A stretch of DNA of 64,000 nt, from contig NZ_JAGGOO010000023.1 of the NCBI RefSeq assembly GCF_018614415.1, positions 1 to 64,000 of the forward strand. Reading direction: 5' to 3'. Shown here in pieces: positions 10,196 through 18,805 of this stretch; position 1 is the stretch's first letter, and each line of letters opens with the position of its first letter. The notes beneath the pieces were generated by a model that worked only from the letters and a program-made list of their open reading frames with translations, had not been told where the DNA came from and ran no database searches. The translations under genes and the position numbers were made by a program. The stretch is from Streptomyces sp. ISL-12. GTDB lineage: Bacteria > Actinomycetota > Actinomycetes > Streptomycetales > Streptomycetaceae.

Positions 10196-10663
10196 TCATG
10201 TCACCGCCGCGGGTTCCGGGCGCCGTGCGCTGTCCTGGTCCTCGGACGCGCCCGCCGGTGTCTCCCAGTCGGGCTCGGGACGCGTCGCGGAGGCCGCCGT
10301 CTCCGGCCTGGTCACCCGCCGGAAGGCCGATGTCCCGCGTGCCATGTCGTGGCCGATGGCCACCGCGTCGATGTCCGCCGAGGTCCAGCTCTGTCCCTCG
10401 CGCACGTCGGTCCGTACCTTCAGCCTGCCGTGCACGATGACCGGTTCCCCCACCTCCAGCGAGCCCGACACGTTGGTGGCGAGCTGGCGGTTGGCCCACA
10501 CCGTGAAGAAGTTGGTGTGGCCGTCCGTCCACGTGTTCTTCTCGCGGTCCCAGTAGCGGGAGGTGACCGCCAGCCGGAACCGTGCCGACGGGCCGTTCGC
10601 CAGCTCCCGGAAGACCGGCCGGGTCGCCACGTTGCCCACCACGCAGACCATCGTCTCGTTCAT
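10196..10663 (-). CDS. ssbB: Single-stranded DNA-binding protein SsbB
   Basis: 155 aa. The OB-fold occupies about residues 1-105 (MNETMVCVVGNVATRPVF, then TNFFTVWANRQLA and VHGRLKVRTD). It lacks the acidic DDDIPF-type C-terminal tip of the replicative SsbA and is of the size of the S. coelicolor second Ssb, SsbB, which is reported to act in chromosome segregation during sporulation. The start ATG at 10663 has a clear AGGGAGGGG ribosome site. It is the last gene of the minus-strand set downstream of the two GTPase genes; 190 bases separate it from the upstream stop. Confidence 0.9.
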   Translation of the reverse strand: MNETMVCVVGNVATRPVFRELANGPSARFRLAVTSRYWDREKNTWTDGHTNFFTVWANRQLATNVSGSLEVGEPVIVHGRLKVRTDVREGQSWTSADIDAVAIGHDMARGTSAFRRVTRPETAASATRPEPDWETPAGASEDQDSARRPEPAAVT

Positions 10664-10853
10664 CTTGCCAACCCCTCCCTGCCGACGGGGCTGTCCCGTA
10701 CGGCCGGGGCGATCGCGTCCGTCGCGATCGCCGCACGGCCAGACTGCCCGGGCCGGGCCGGGTCCGCCGGGCCCTGTGGACCACCCCTCGGCTGTGGAAA
10801 ACTCCGCCACCCGCACGGGTGAACCCACCGGCCCGCCGAGACCCCCGCCCCCG

Positions 10854-13109
10854 CTACCGGCCCACCGAGACCCCCGCCCCCGTCACCCGCCCGTACTGCT
10901 CCCGTACCTCCCGGTACCGCAGCAGCTCCGCCGCCACCGGATCCAGTACCCGTGCCCGGCCGCACCCGGCGGCCGTCTCCCGCAGCCGCCGTTCCGCCTC
11001 CTGGCCGTACCGTCTGGCCGGGCCGCGGGCCGCCATGCGGCAGCTCCACTCGATGAGGGGGCCGCCGATGACCCCGGACAGCATCAGCAGCACCGGCACT
11101 CCCAGGTTGGGGGACATGACGCCGGCGATCTGTCCCAGCAGCCACAGGCCGCCCACCACTTGCAGCAGCGTCATGGCGGCCTGGGACAGGACGGCCATCG
11201 GCCACCAGCCCGGCCGGGGCGGCCGTCCCGGCGGCAGTCCCGAACGGGCGGCCAACTCGTCGAGCGCCTCCGGCAGCCCCTGCGCACCGCGCACCGCCGC
11301 CTCGCGCACCGCCTGCGCCCAGGGCGCGGGCAGCCCGGTGGACGCCCGGTCGGCCACCGTACGCACCGCCTGTTCGACACGCTGGCGGGCCGTGGCCTCC
11401 TCGTCGGCCTGGGCGCGCAGCGGGAGCCGGCCGGTGGGAGGTTCGCGCCGGTCGTGGTACCAGCGCCACAGCCGCAGCCAGGGCGTGCCGCACGCGCGGT
11501 TGGCGTTGCGCAGCCAGGCCCGTTCGGCCGCCTCCCCCGCCGCCGTGGCGCCCACCGCGTCGGCGAGCCGGTCGGCGAACTCCTCCCGCGCCTCCTCGCT
11601 CAGCCCCGTGCGCCGCCCGGTGACGTAGACGGACCGCAACCGGCGCGCGGCGGCGTCCACGTCGGCGGAGATACGGCGGGCCGGCGCCTCCCGCCCCGCG
11701 ACGAACTGGCCGAGCAGTTCGCGCAGTTCTCCGACGCCGTCCCCGGTGAGCGCGGACAGGGCCAGCACGGTCGCGCCCGGCTCGCCGTACTCCCCCAGCG
11801 CGATGCCGTCCTCGTCGAGCAGCCGCCGCAGATCGTCGAGGACCTGCTCGGCGGCCTCGCCGGGCAGCCGGTCGATCTGGTTGAGGACGACGAAGGTGAC
11901 CTCCGCGTGGCCCGCCAGCGGGCGCAGATAGCGCTCGTGGAGGACCGCGTCGGCGTACTTCTCCGGGTCGACGACCCAGATGACGGCGTCGACCAGCGCC
12001 AGGACGCGGTCGACCTGTTCGCGGTGCTGTACGGCGGCGGAGTCGTGGTCGGGCAGGTCCACCAGGACGAGACCGCGCAGCTGCTCGTCGACGCCCGGCT
12101 GCTGCACGGGCCGCCTGCGCAGCCGGCCCGGGATGCCGAGCCGGTCCAGGAGGGTGGCCGCGCCGTCGCTCCAGCTGCACGCGATGGGCGCGGAGGTGGT
12201 CGGGCGGCGCACCCCCGTCTCCGAGATGTTCACCCCGGCGAGCGTGTTGAACAGCTGTGACTTGCCGCTTCCGGTCGCGCCCGCGAGGGCGACGACGGTG
12301 TGCTGTCCGGAGAGCCGGCGCCGCGCGGCGGCCTCGTCGAGGACCCGGCCGGCCTCGGCGAGGGTTCTGCTGTCCAGGCGGGCGCGCGACAGCCCGACCA
12401 GCTCGCGCAGCGCGTCGAGCCGCGAGCGGAGCGGACCGTCGTAGGCGAGCGGGGTCACGGCGGGGGCGCCGCCGGAGGCCCGGCTCTCGGTGACAGAGCC
12501 GGCGGAGGTGACGGAACCGACGGCGAAGGGGTCGGCGGAGAAGAGGTCGACGGCGCCGGTGGACTCGTTCACCCGCCGCGCGATCAGTCCGTCGTCCCAG
12601 GCGCCCTCGCCGTCCTCCGCGCCACCCGCGCGCGCGGGGCCGTCCCGGCGGGCCTTGCCGGGGGCCCCGGACGCCGGGCGGCCGCCATCGGCGCGGCGTC
12701 GCGCCCGTTCGGCACCCGGCCCGTCCCGTCCGTCCCGGCTCTCCTCCTCCCTCCGCTGCTGTCGCTGATCCCGCTGCTCCCGTTCCCCCCGCTCCTCCGT
12801 ACGCCGTGCGGTGGCGGCCCGGCTCCTGGTGCCGCCACCACCGGAGCCCTCCCTGCGCAGCAGGCCCCGCAGCCCCCTCCGGTCCTCGCGGCCCTCGCGG
12901 GCGCCGTCGTCGCCGTCGTGGGTGTCTGGGGAGCCGTCCGGCTCCCCGGGGGTCCCGGACGGCTCCCCGGCGGACGCGGTCTCCCCCGTCCGCCCGGCTG
13001 CCCCCGCGCGTCCGGCGCCCTTCCCTCTCGGGCCGGCCTCTGCCCGGGGGTGCGCGCCCCCCGTGTGGTCGGTGTGCTCGGTGGGGTCCTGGTCAGTGAC
13101 GGCGGTCAC
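10854..13109 (-). CDS. Large membrane-associated P-loop GTPase (YfjP/dynamin-like), downstream copy
   Basis: 751 aa from a GTG three bases after the stop of the upstream GTPase, with AAGGAG inside that gene's end. The first 190 residues are charged and low complexity. The GTPase domain has Walker A GATGSGKSQLFN, switch region RRPTTSAP, VDLPDHDS (G3-like, DLPD instead of DTPG) and NQID (G4). Near the C-terminus two hydrophobic segments (about 655-705) suggest membrane association. The tandem arrangement of two related GTPases resembles bacterial dynamin-like protein pairs, which work as hetero-oligomers on membranes; this is inference. TAG stop. Confidence 0.88.
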   Translation of the reverse strand: MTAVTDQDPTEHTDHTGGAHPRAEAGPRGKGAGRAGAAGRTGETASAGEPSGTPGEPDGSPDTHDGDDGAREGREDRRGLRGLLRREGSGGGGTRSRAATARRTEERGEREQRDQRQQRREEESRDGRDGPGAERARRRADGGRPASGAPGKARRDGPARAGGAEDGEGAWDDGLIARRVNESTGAVDLFSADPFAVGSVTSAGSVTESRASGGAPAVTPLAYDGPLRSRLDALRELVGLSRARLDSRTLAEAGRVLDEAAARRRLSGQHTVVALAGATGSGKSQLFNTLAGVNISETGVRRPTTSAPIACSWSDGAATLLDRLGIPGRLRRRPVQQPGVDEQLRGLVLVDLPDHDSAAVQHREQVDRVLALVDAVIWVVDPEKYADAVLHERYLRPLAGHAEVTFVVLNQIDRLPGEAAEQVLDDLRRLLDEDGIALGEYGEPGATVLALSALTGDGVGELRELLGQFVAGREAPARRISADVDAAARRLRSVYVTGRRTGLSEEAREEFADRLADAVGATAAGEAAERAWLRNANRACGTPWLRLWRWYHDRREPPTGRLPLRAQADEEATARQRVEQAVRTVADRASTGLPAPWAQAVREAAVRGAQGLPEALDELAARSGLPPGRPPRPGWWPMAVLSQAAMTLLQVVGGLWLLGQIAGVMSPNLGVPVLLMLSGVIGGPLIEWSCRMAARGPARRYGQEAERRLRETAAGCGRARVLDPVAAELLRYREVREQYGRVTGAGVSVGR

Positions 13110-13112
13110 CGG

Positions 13113-14720
13113 TCACCTCTCCTTCTGCAGTAGGGACAGCGCGGCGATGAGTTCGGCCTGCGGCTCGGGATGGACGTCCAGCGCGTCCAGCGGGGCGAGC
13201 CGGCGCTCGCGTTCCATGTGCATGATCCGGTCCACGTGTTCGGTGAGCAGGCTCCCGCCCCGGTCCCGCAGCCGCAGCGCGCCGTGGACGCCGATCCGCT
13301 CGGCGAGCGACTCCCCGGCGGTCCGCCCCCGGCGCCCGCCGAGCAGCACGGTGGCGACCAGGGCGGCGACCACCTCGGGGTCCGGTGCGAGGCTCCGGTC
13401 GAGTTCGCGGACCTCGTCCTCGGCGTACTCCTCCAGCTCGCGCCGCCACCGCCGTACGGCCAGCCCGATACGGTGCTCGGCGCTGTCCGGCGCGGGGGCG
13501 CCGGCCGTCAGGGCGGGGGCGGCGGCGGCCGGTTCGCGCCGCCACGCCTCGTCGACCCGCTCGTCGGCGGCGGTGACGGCGCACAACAGGAGCGCGCTCA
13601 GACTCTCCACCAGGGAGTCGAGCAGCTCCCCCGGTGCGCAGTCGAGGGGAAAGGCCCGCCAGCGCTTCAGCGCGTCCCCGGCGAGCACGGCACCGGACTG
13701 CAGACGGCCCCGTACGCGCGCGTGCTCGCTGTCGTACGACGTGTCGACGGCGGAGGTGAGCCGCAGGGCGGCGGCGTACTGGGCGGCGGCGGCACCGGCC
13801 AGTTCCGGCATCCGGGACTTCAGGGAGTTCAGGAGCCCGTACGCCGTCCGGCCCATCACGTGCTGCCGGGCGGCGGGGTCCTGCGCCCGGTGCACGAGCC
13901 AGGTGCGCAGCGCGGCCACGGCGGTGGCGGGCAGCAGTCCGCCGCCCCACGCGGACTCGGGCAGCTCGGGCACCGTGAACCGGGGTACGTCGCCGAGGCC
14001 GGCCTTGGTGAGCAGGGCCGCGTACTGCCGGGACACCTCGGAGACCACCTGGTGCGGCACCCGGTCCAGGACGGTGACCAGGGTGGCGTCGTACTCCTTG
14101 GCGGTGCGCAGCAGGTGCCAGGGGACGGCGTCGGCGTAGCGGGCGGCCGTGGTGACCATCACCCAGATGTCGGCGGCGCAGATCAGCTCGGCGGCCAGGG
14201 TGCGGTTGTCGGCGACCAGGGAGTCGATGTCGGGCGCGTCCAGGAGGGCCAGGCCGGGCGGCAGGGTGTCGGCGGTCTCGATGCGCAGGACGCGCGCGGG
14301 GTTCTCGCCGGGGAGCAGCAGGTCGTCGCCGGGGTCCTGGTGGGGCACCCACACGCGGGTGAGGTCGGGCAGCACGCGCATGCCGCTGAACCAGTGGTGG
14401 TCCTCCGGATGGCAGACCAGGACCGGGGTGCGTGTCGTCGGCCGGAGCACGCCGGCCTCGCTGACCCGTCTGCCCACGAGCGAGTTCACCAGGGTGGACT
14501 TTCCCGCCCCGGTGGAGCCTCCCACGACGGCCAGCAGCGGTGATTCGGGGTCTCTGAGCCGGGGCACCAAGTAGTCGTCGAGCTGGGCGAGGAGTTCGTC
14601 GCGGTTGGCACGCGCGCGTGGCGCCCCCGCCAGGGGCAGCGGGAAGCGTGCGGCCGCGACACGGTCGCGCAGGGCGGAGAGTGCGTCGAGCAGCTGAGGC
14701 CGTACGTCCAAGGTCACCAC
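13113..14720 (-). CDS. P-loop GTPase (YfjP/dynamin-like), upstream copy
   Basis: About 535 aa. Walker [19 protein letters not shown], switch [16 protein letters not shown] (G3) and TVLDRVP (G4 region). The frame is open up to 14843, but similarity begins at [14 protein letters not shown], so tandem GTG codons 14720/14717 are the likely starts; no strong ribosome site is visible. A TAAAAT -10-like hexamer about 20 bases upstream suggests a short leader. It overlaps none but is separated by 3 bp from the second GTPase, so both are made from one message. Role in membrane remodelling or ribosome-linked GTPase cycling is not decidable from sequence. Confidence 0.85.
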   Translation of the reverse strand: MVTLDVRPQLLDALSALRDRVAAARFPLPLAGAPRARANRDELLAQLDDYLVPRLRDPESPLLAVVGGSTGAGKSTLVNSLVGRRVSEAGVLRPTTRTPVLVCHPEDHHWFSGMRVLPDLTRVWVPHQDPGDDLLLPGENPARVLRIETADTLPPGLALLDAPDIDSLVADNRTLAAELICAADIWVMVTTAARYADAVPWHLLRTAKEYDATLVTVLDRVPHQVVSEVSRQYAALLTKAGLGDVPRFTVPELPESAWGGGLLPATAVAALRTWLVHRAQDPAARQHVMGRTAYGLLNSLKSRMPELAGAAAAQYAAALRLTSAVDTSYDSEHARVRGRLQSGAVLAGDALKRWRAFPLDCAPGELLDSLVESLSALLLCAVTAADERVDEAWRREPAAAAPALTAGAPAPDSAEHRIGLAVRRWRRELEEYAEDEVRELDRSLAPDPEVVAALVATVLLGGRRGRTAGESLAERIGVHGALRLRDRGGSLLTEHVDRIMHMERERRLAPLDALDVHPEPQAELIAALSLLQKER

Positions 14721-15043
14721 ATGGGAAGAATGCCCAATTTTAGGGGAATTCTGAAGCATATGAGTATGTCTGCGCGCCGACCTGACACTTGGGGCGGAAG
14801 GGGCGAGTGGGGCGAGAACACAGTCCAGGCATAACGAGTGCACAACACCCGATGCGTGAGACGCCGAAAGCGATGCACGATTCGCACTCGCCTGCGATTA
14901 TCGGTGCTGCTTCACCGAACCTCCACATCGAGCCACGGAGGGGAAGCATCAGGGACGAGGAGCCGGGAGCCCTATCCTTGTCCCCGGCAACGTCTTGAAT
15001 CGGTCCGCTCGGCGGGCTCCACGACGTCAGGCCACCACACCAG
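14721..15043. other. Intergenic region upstream of GTPase pair and tRNA-Arg
   Basis: 323 bases without a convincing gene. GC content is visibly lower near 14720-14910. It contains the presumed promoter of the minus-strand GTPase operon (TAAAAT on the minus strand near 14740) and must contain the tRNA promoter near its right end. No repeat or hairpin stands out. Confidence 0.6.
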
Positions 15044-15119
15044 GCCCCCGTAGCTCAGTGGATAGAGCAGGCGCCTTCTAAGCGCTTGGCCGCAGGTTCG
15101 AGTCCTGCCGGGGGCGCCA
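15044..15119 (+). tRNA. tRNA-Arg (anticodon UCU)
   Basis: 76 bases fold as a cloverleaf. The acceptor stem GCCCCCG pairs with CGGGGGC; D arm GCTC/GAGC; anticodon stem GGCGC/GCGCT around loop CTTCTAA, giving anticodon TCT (reads AGA/AGG); T arm contains GGTTCGAGTCC. Discriminator G, with CCA encoded at 15117-15119. No integrase or attachment-site duplication is visible next to it. Confidence 0.97.
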
Positions 15120-15423
15120 CCGGTCCATCGCCGGTTCGGGCCGGCTCGTCATCGGCGTCCTGGAGATGCCGGTGTGCGGCTCAGGGGCGAGCACCGGCAT
15201 CCGCCCCGGAAGTCGGCCGCCGACAGGCCCGGCGCCCGGCCGAAATCCTCACCGCCGCACTCGACGAGCGGACGCCCCCCTCCCGGCACCCTCGCGGCCG
15301 AGGTGATCGTGGCCGGCCTCGGCCGGACATGCGGAAGCGGCCCCCGAAACAGCACCGGGAGCCGCTAGGAAAAGAAAAGGCGAACGGCTGGTCAGGAAAC
15401 CTGCGCCAACCCCCGACCGCAGG
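15120..15423. other. Intergenic region downstream of tRNA-Arg
   Basis: 304 bases between the tRNA and the small secreted protein gene. No open frame with a ribosome site or familiar motif. The segment near 15365-15385 is purine rich. No integrase remnant or direct repeat of the tRNA 3' end was seen. Confidence 0.6.
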
Positions 15424-15717
15424 TCAGCGGTACTCGTGCTTCTTGAGGAAGATGTTCGCCTGGGCGGCGTTGTCGCCCTCGTCCACGATGTGGACCTCCT
15501 TCTTCTCCTCCTCCTTGTTGTTCTTCGAGCAGTCCATGTTGTTGTTGGCCGAGGACAGGATCGGGATGTCGATGACCTCGATGGTGTCGCAGCTCAGGAT
15601 CTGCGAGTTGTTCTCGAACTTCACCGAGTCGTCGTCGGCGGCGACGGCCGTGGAGGCAGCGCCACCGGCCATGGCCAGCGCGGTGAAGGTGCAGGCGAGA
15701 GCCTTCTTGAGAGCCAT
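15424..15717 (-). CDS. Small secreted two-cysteine protein, paralogue A
   Basis: 97 aa. Signal peptide MALKKALACTFTALAMAGG... with cleavage expected near AVA-A (about residue 27). The mature part has FENNSQILSC, a hydrophobic stretch TIEVIDIPILSS and a second Cys: Cys43 and Cys63, 19 residues apart. A charged tail rich in Lys/Glu follows. Start ATG with AGGAG. It is about 87 percent identical by eye to the gene at 16403 on the opposite strand, and more distantly related to the one at 16005. The Cys-TI(D/E)V-...-Cys layout recalls chaplins. Exported function is unknown. Confidence 0.85.
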   Translation of the reverse strand: MALKKALACTFTALAMAGGAASTAVAADDDSVKFENNSQILSCDTIEVIDIPILSSANNNMDCSKNNKEEEKKEVHIVDEGDNAAQANIFLKKHEYR

Positions 15718-16004
15718 TGGGTTCTCCTCCGTGTTGGGAGTGTTGGGGAGCCGCAGCAACGCGACTACTCCAAGAACGAAGCCCCATCCGGGGGGTTTTG
15801 CTCCGACGGAGTGAAGTGCGCCTCCGATTACGGATCCGGCCCGCTCTCCCGATCAGCACACTTACCGTTCCAGTGAATCCCGGACGGCGGCTCAGGAAAA
15901 GGACGCGTTATACGACCGAACCGGCCGTACGCCCCATACTGTTTACGCCGTTCGCGGGGTGCCGTGCCGTAGCGCCCCGCCCGACCGAGACAGGACAGAT
16001 TGGT

Positions 16005-16241
16005 ATGCCGAGCGCTCGTATTGCCGCCATCTCGCTGTGTGCGGCGTCCATGGCTGCTCTACCTGGCGGAACCGTTCACGCTCAGGAGGGAGCCCCGAGC
16101 TTCGAGAACAACACCCAGATCCTTTCCTGTGTGAACATCGAAGTGCTCGACCTCCCGATCGCGTCAGTGTCGCAGACCAGCATCGACTGTTCCGATAATC
16201 GTGGAGAGCGAGAAACGACCACGTCCGTGCTCCACCGGTAG
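16005..16241 (+). CDS. Small secreted two-cysteine protein, divergent paralogue B
   Basis: 78 aa. N-terminal signal peptide to about residue 26 (VHA-Q). The mature part keeps the family motif SFENNTQILSC, then NIEVLDLPIAS and DCSDN, with Cys42 and Cys62 again 19 residues apart. It lacks the long Lys/Glu tail of the two neighbours and ends soon after the second Cys. The ribosome site is weak (AGGACAG), so expression may be low, or it may be a decaying copy. It lies between paralogues A (minus) and C (plus). Confidence 0.72.
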   Translation: MPSARIAAISLCAASMAALPGGTVHAQEGAPSFENNTQILSCVNIEVLDLPIASVSQTSIDCSDNRGERETTTSVLHR

Positions 16242-16402
16242 CGACTTCACCCGGTGGGAGCAATACCCGCCGTACCGCGGGTTCGTTTCAATGACTGGTC
16301 GCGCTGGAAACACAGCCGAATATTGCTACCGAGCGAGGGCGAACCCTCCGGGAATTCACCCGAGCTCGACTGCGACACATTCCAACCCATAGGAGACTCC
16401 GA

Positions 16403-16693
16403 ATGGCTCTCAAGAAGGCTCTCGCCTGCACCTTCACCGCGCTGGCCATGGCCGGTGGCGCTGCCTCCACGGCCGTCGCCGCCGACGACGACAGCGCGAA
16501 GTTCGAGAACAACTCGCAGGTCCTGAGCTGCGACGTCATCGAGGTCATCGACATCCCGATCCTGTCCTCGGCCAACAACAACCTCGACTGCTCGAAGAAC
16601 AACAAGGAAGAGGAGGAGAAGGAAGTTCACATCGTGGACGACAGGGACACCGCCTCCCAGGCCAACTTCCTCCTCAAGAAGCACGGCAAGTAA
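16403..16693 (+). CDS. Small secreted two-cysteine protein, paralogue C
   Basis: 96 aa, nearly the twin of the divergent gene at 15424 (about a dozen substitutions by eye). It has the same signal peptide, the FENNSQVLSC motif, hydrophobic VIEVIDIPILSS, second Cys in LDCSKNN and a Glu/Lys-rich tail ending LKKHGK. Start ATG preceded by AGGAG. A strong terminator lies 100 bp downstream. The mature protein is about 70 aa and exported through Sec. Unknown function; see the finding on similarity to chaplins. Confidence 0.87.
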   Translation: MALKKALACTFTALAMAGGAASTAVAADDDSAKFENNSQVLSCDVIEVIDIPILSSANNNLDCSKNNKEEEEKEVHIVDDRDTASQANFLLKKHGK

Positions 16694-16794
16694 CACCGCC
16701 GTGAGCAGCGCCGGCCCGCCGGCTCCCCGAGCGGTCCTGGCTCCCACCACGGGGTCACCAGGACAACGCGGACCGGCTGTTCACTGACGGACCG

Positions 16795-16826
16795 AGCGGC
16801 CCCGGGTTTTCACACCCGGGGCCGCT
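16795..16826 (+). terminator. Hairpin terminator after small secreted protein gene
   Basis: Perfect 13-bp inverted repeat AGCGGCCCCGGGT / ACCCGGGGCCGCT with loop TTTCAC. It lies between the gene ending at 16693 and the dehydrogenase starting at 16954; no T-run follows, as is common in Streptomyces. Confidence 0.85.
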
Positions 16827-16953
16827 TCCGTGCGTCGCGGCCCGGGCCCGCGTCCCCGTGCGCCGGCCGTGCCAGGATGGCGAGGGCGGCCGGGCGAGGA
16901 AGCTCTCACCGGGGCGCCGCCGTCCGTTCGGCGAAGAGGAAGGACCGACCGAG

Positions 16954-17913
16954 GTGCGCCTGCGCTGTGCCGTCCTGGACGATTTCCAGCGGGTGGCGAC
17001 CGAGGTCGCCGACTGGTCGCCGGTCCACGACGACGTCGAGGTCGTCGTCTTCGACACCCACATCGACGGCGAGGACGCCCTCGCCGCGGCGCTCGCCGAC
17101 ATCGACATCGTGGTCACCCTGCGCGAACGCGTGCCCTTCCCCGGCTCCCTGATCGCCCGTCTGCCCCGGCTGAAGCTGATCGTCGCCTCCGGGATGCGCA
17201 ACAGCGTCATCGACTACGCCGCGGCCGAGGCGCACGGCGTCACCGTGTGCGGTACGGCCTCCTCGTCCACGCCGCCCGTCGAGCTGACCTGGGCCCTGCT
17301 GCTGGGTCTGGCCCGGGGCGTCGTCGAGGAGAGCGAAGGGCTGCGCGCGGGCGGCCCCTGGCAGCGGACCGTCGGCGCCGACCTGCACGGCCGCCGCCTC
17401 GGGCTGCTCGGCCTCGGGAAGACCGGCAGCCGGGTCGCCCGGGTCGGCCTCGCCTTCGGCATGCGGGTCAGCGCGTGGAGCCAGAACCTCACCCGGGACC
17501 GCGCCGACGAGGTGGGCGTCGACCTCGCCCCCTCCAAGGAAGCGCTGCTCGCGGAGAGCGACTTCGTCTCGGTGCACCTGGCGCTCGGCGACCGCACCCG
17601 GGGTCTGCTCGGCGCGGCCGAACTCGCGCTGCTGAAGCCGACCGCGTACCTGGTCAACACCTCGCGCTCGGCCATCGTCGACCAGGACGCCCTGCTCGCC
17701 GCCCTGCGCGAGGGCCGGATCGCGGGCGCGGGTGTCGACGTCTTCGACATCGAGCCGCTGCCCGCCGGCCACCCGATGCGCACCGCGCCGCGGCTGCTGG
17801 CGACGCCCCACCTCGGCTATGTCACCCGCGCCAACTACGCCACCTACTACGGCCAGGCCGTCGAGGCCGTCCGGGCCTACCTCGACGGCTCCCCCGTACG
17901 CCGCCTGCCCTGA
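16954..17913 (+). CDS. D-isomer-specific 2-hydroxyacid dehydrogenase
   Basis: 319 aa from a GTG with GAGGAAGGA eight bases upstream; the frame is open further upstream but without homology. The NAD-binding Rossmann motif GLLGLGKTGSRVA is at about 148-160. LVNTSRSAIVDQDAL and AGVDVFDIEPL (catalytic Glu region) and TPHLGY (catalytic His) are characteristic of the family (phosphoglycerate, formate, lactate dehydrogenases). It reduces or oxidises 2-keto/2-hydroxy acids with NAD(P)H; substrate not predictable. It ends 25 bp from the convergent tyrosinase gene. Confidence 0.93.
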   Translation: MRLRCAVLDDFQRVATEVADWSPVHDDVEVVVFDTHIDGEDALAAALADIDIVVTLRERVPFPGSLIARLPRLKLIVASGMRNSVIDYAAAEAHGVTVCGTASSSTPPVELTWALLLGLARGVVEESEGLRAGGPWQRTVGADLHGRRLGLLGLGKTGSRVARVGLAFGMRVSAWSQNLTRDRADEVGVDLAPSKEALLAESDFVSVHLALGDRTRGLLGAAELALLKPTAYLVNTSRSAIVDQDALLAALREGRIAGAGVDVFDIEPLPAGHPMRTAPRLLATPHLGYVTRANYATYYGQAVEAVRAYLDGSPVRRLP

Positions 17914-17938
17914 CGTACGGCCTCCTGCCCCGAGGCCG

Positions 17939-18805
17939 TCAGGCGTACCGGTAGATCGCGCCGAGGTCCTCCAGCTGGTCCGGCGTCACGTCCCACGGCG
18001 GCAGTTTCTCGTGGCGGGCGACGACCCGGCCGTGCTGGGCGCTGCCTCGGCCGGGCGGTTTCGCGGGCTGGTAGCGGGCGCCGCGGTGGCGTCGCCGCCA
18101 GCGGTCCCACTGGAGGTCGAGGAAGGCGTGCACCAGCCAGAACACCGGGTCGTTGACGGAGGCGCCGCCGAGCATCGCCCCGCCGACCCAGCGGTGCACC
18201 CGGTTGTGGTTGCGCCAGGAGACGCTGCCGCGGCCGGATCCCCAGCCTTCCAGCTTGTTGCGGAACCCCTTGCCCACCGTGGAGTCCCAGGGCGCGGTGT
18301 CGTAGACCGGGTCCTTCAGGGCCCACTCCAGGTCGCCGGCGGTCGGCAACTCGATCGGGGCGCGGCGGCGGCCCAGGTCCCGGGTGAGGAAGTCGGTGTC
18401 GGTGACGTTCTCCCGCAGCGTCCAGTTGCCCTCCGCGTGGGCGAACGGTCCGGTGACGACCCGCTGGTCGGAGGCGCGGCCGGTGCCGCCGAGGAGGTCG
18501 GCGGTCCAGGGCGCGGAGGTGGCGGAGCGGTCCTTCGTCCAGTCCCAGTACGGCACCGTCACCGACGCGTCCACCCGGCGCAGCGCCCGTTCCAGCTCCA
18601 GCACGAACTTGCGGTGCCAGGGCAGGAAAGAGGGCGCCATGTGGGCCGTACGCAGGCGGTTCTCGCCGTCGGAGACGTAGAAGTCGATGTGGAGGCGCAC
18701 GAACTCGTCGTACTCCCCGCGGCGTTTCAGTTCCAGCAGCGCCTTGACGAACCGCTGCCGCTCGGACCGGGTGAGGGTGCTGACGTCCTTACGCGTGTAC
18801 GCCAT
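17939..18805 (-). CDS. melC2: Tyrosinase (monophenol monooxygenase) MelC2
   Basis: 288 aa binuclear copper oxidase. CuA ligands are His39, His55 (TAHMAPS) and His64 (LPWHRKF). CuB ligands are His200 and His204 in HNRVH, and His226 in DPVFWLVH. It oxidises tyrosine and o-diphenols to quinones, leading to melanin. Residue 225 is Val where most tyrosinases have His (FWLHH); the copper ligand itself is kept. The start ATG overlaps the end of melC1 by 17 bp, the classic caddie-enzyme order. The enzyme has no signal peptide and normally leaves the cell bound to the Tat-exported MelC1. Confidence 0.95.
   Translation of the reverse strand: MAYTRKDVSTLTRSERQRFVKALLELKRRGEYDEFVRLHIDFYVSDGENRLRTAHMAPSFLPWHRKFVLELERALRRVDASVTVPYWDWTKDRSATSAPWTADLLGGTGRASDQRVVTGPFAHAEGNWTLRENVTDTDFLTRDLGRRRAPIELPTAGDLEWALKDPVYDTAPWDSTVGKGFRNKLEGWGSGRGSVSWRNHNRVHRWVGGAMLGGASVNDPVFWLVHAFLDLQWDRWRRRHRGARYQPAKPPGRGSAQHGRVVARHEKLPPWDVTPDQLEDLGAIYRYA

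Noticed and set aside
15044..15423. tRNA-Arg as integration site of a mobile element
   Set aside because: No integrase, excisionase or direct repeat of the tRNA 3' end was found; flanking genes look like core chromosome.
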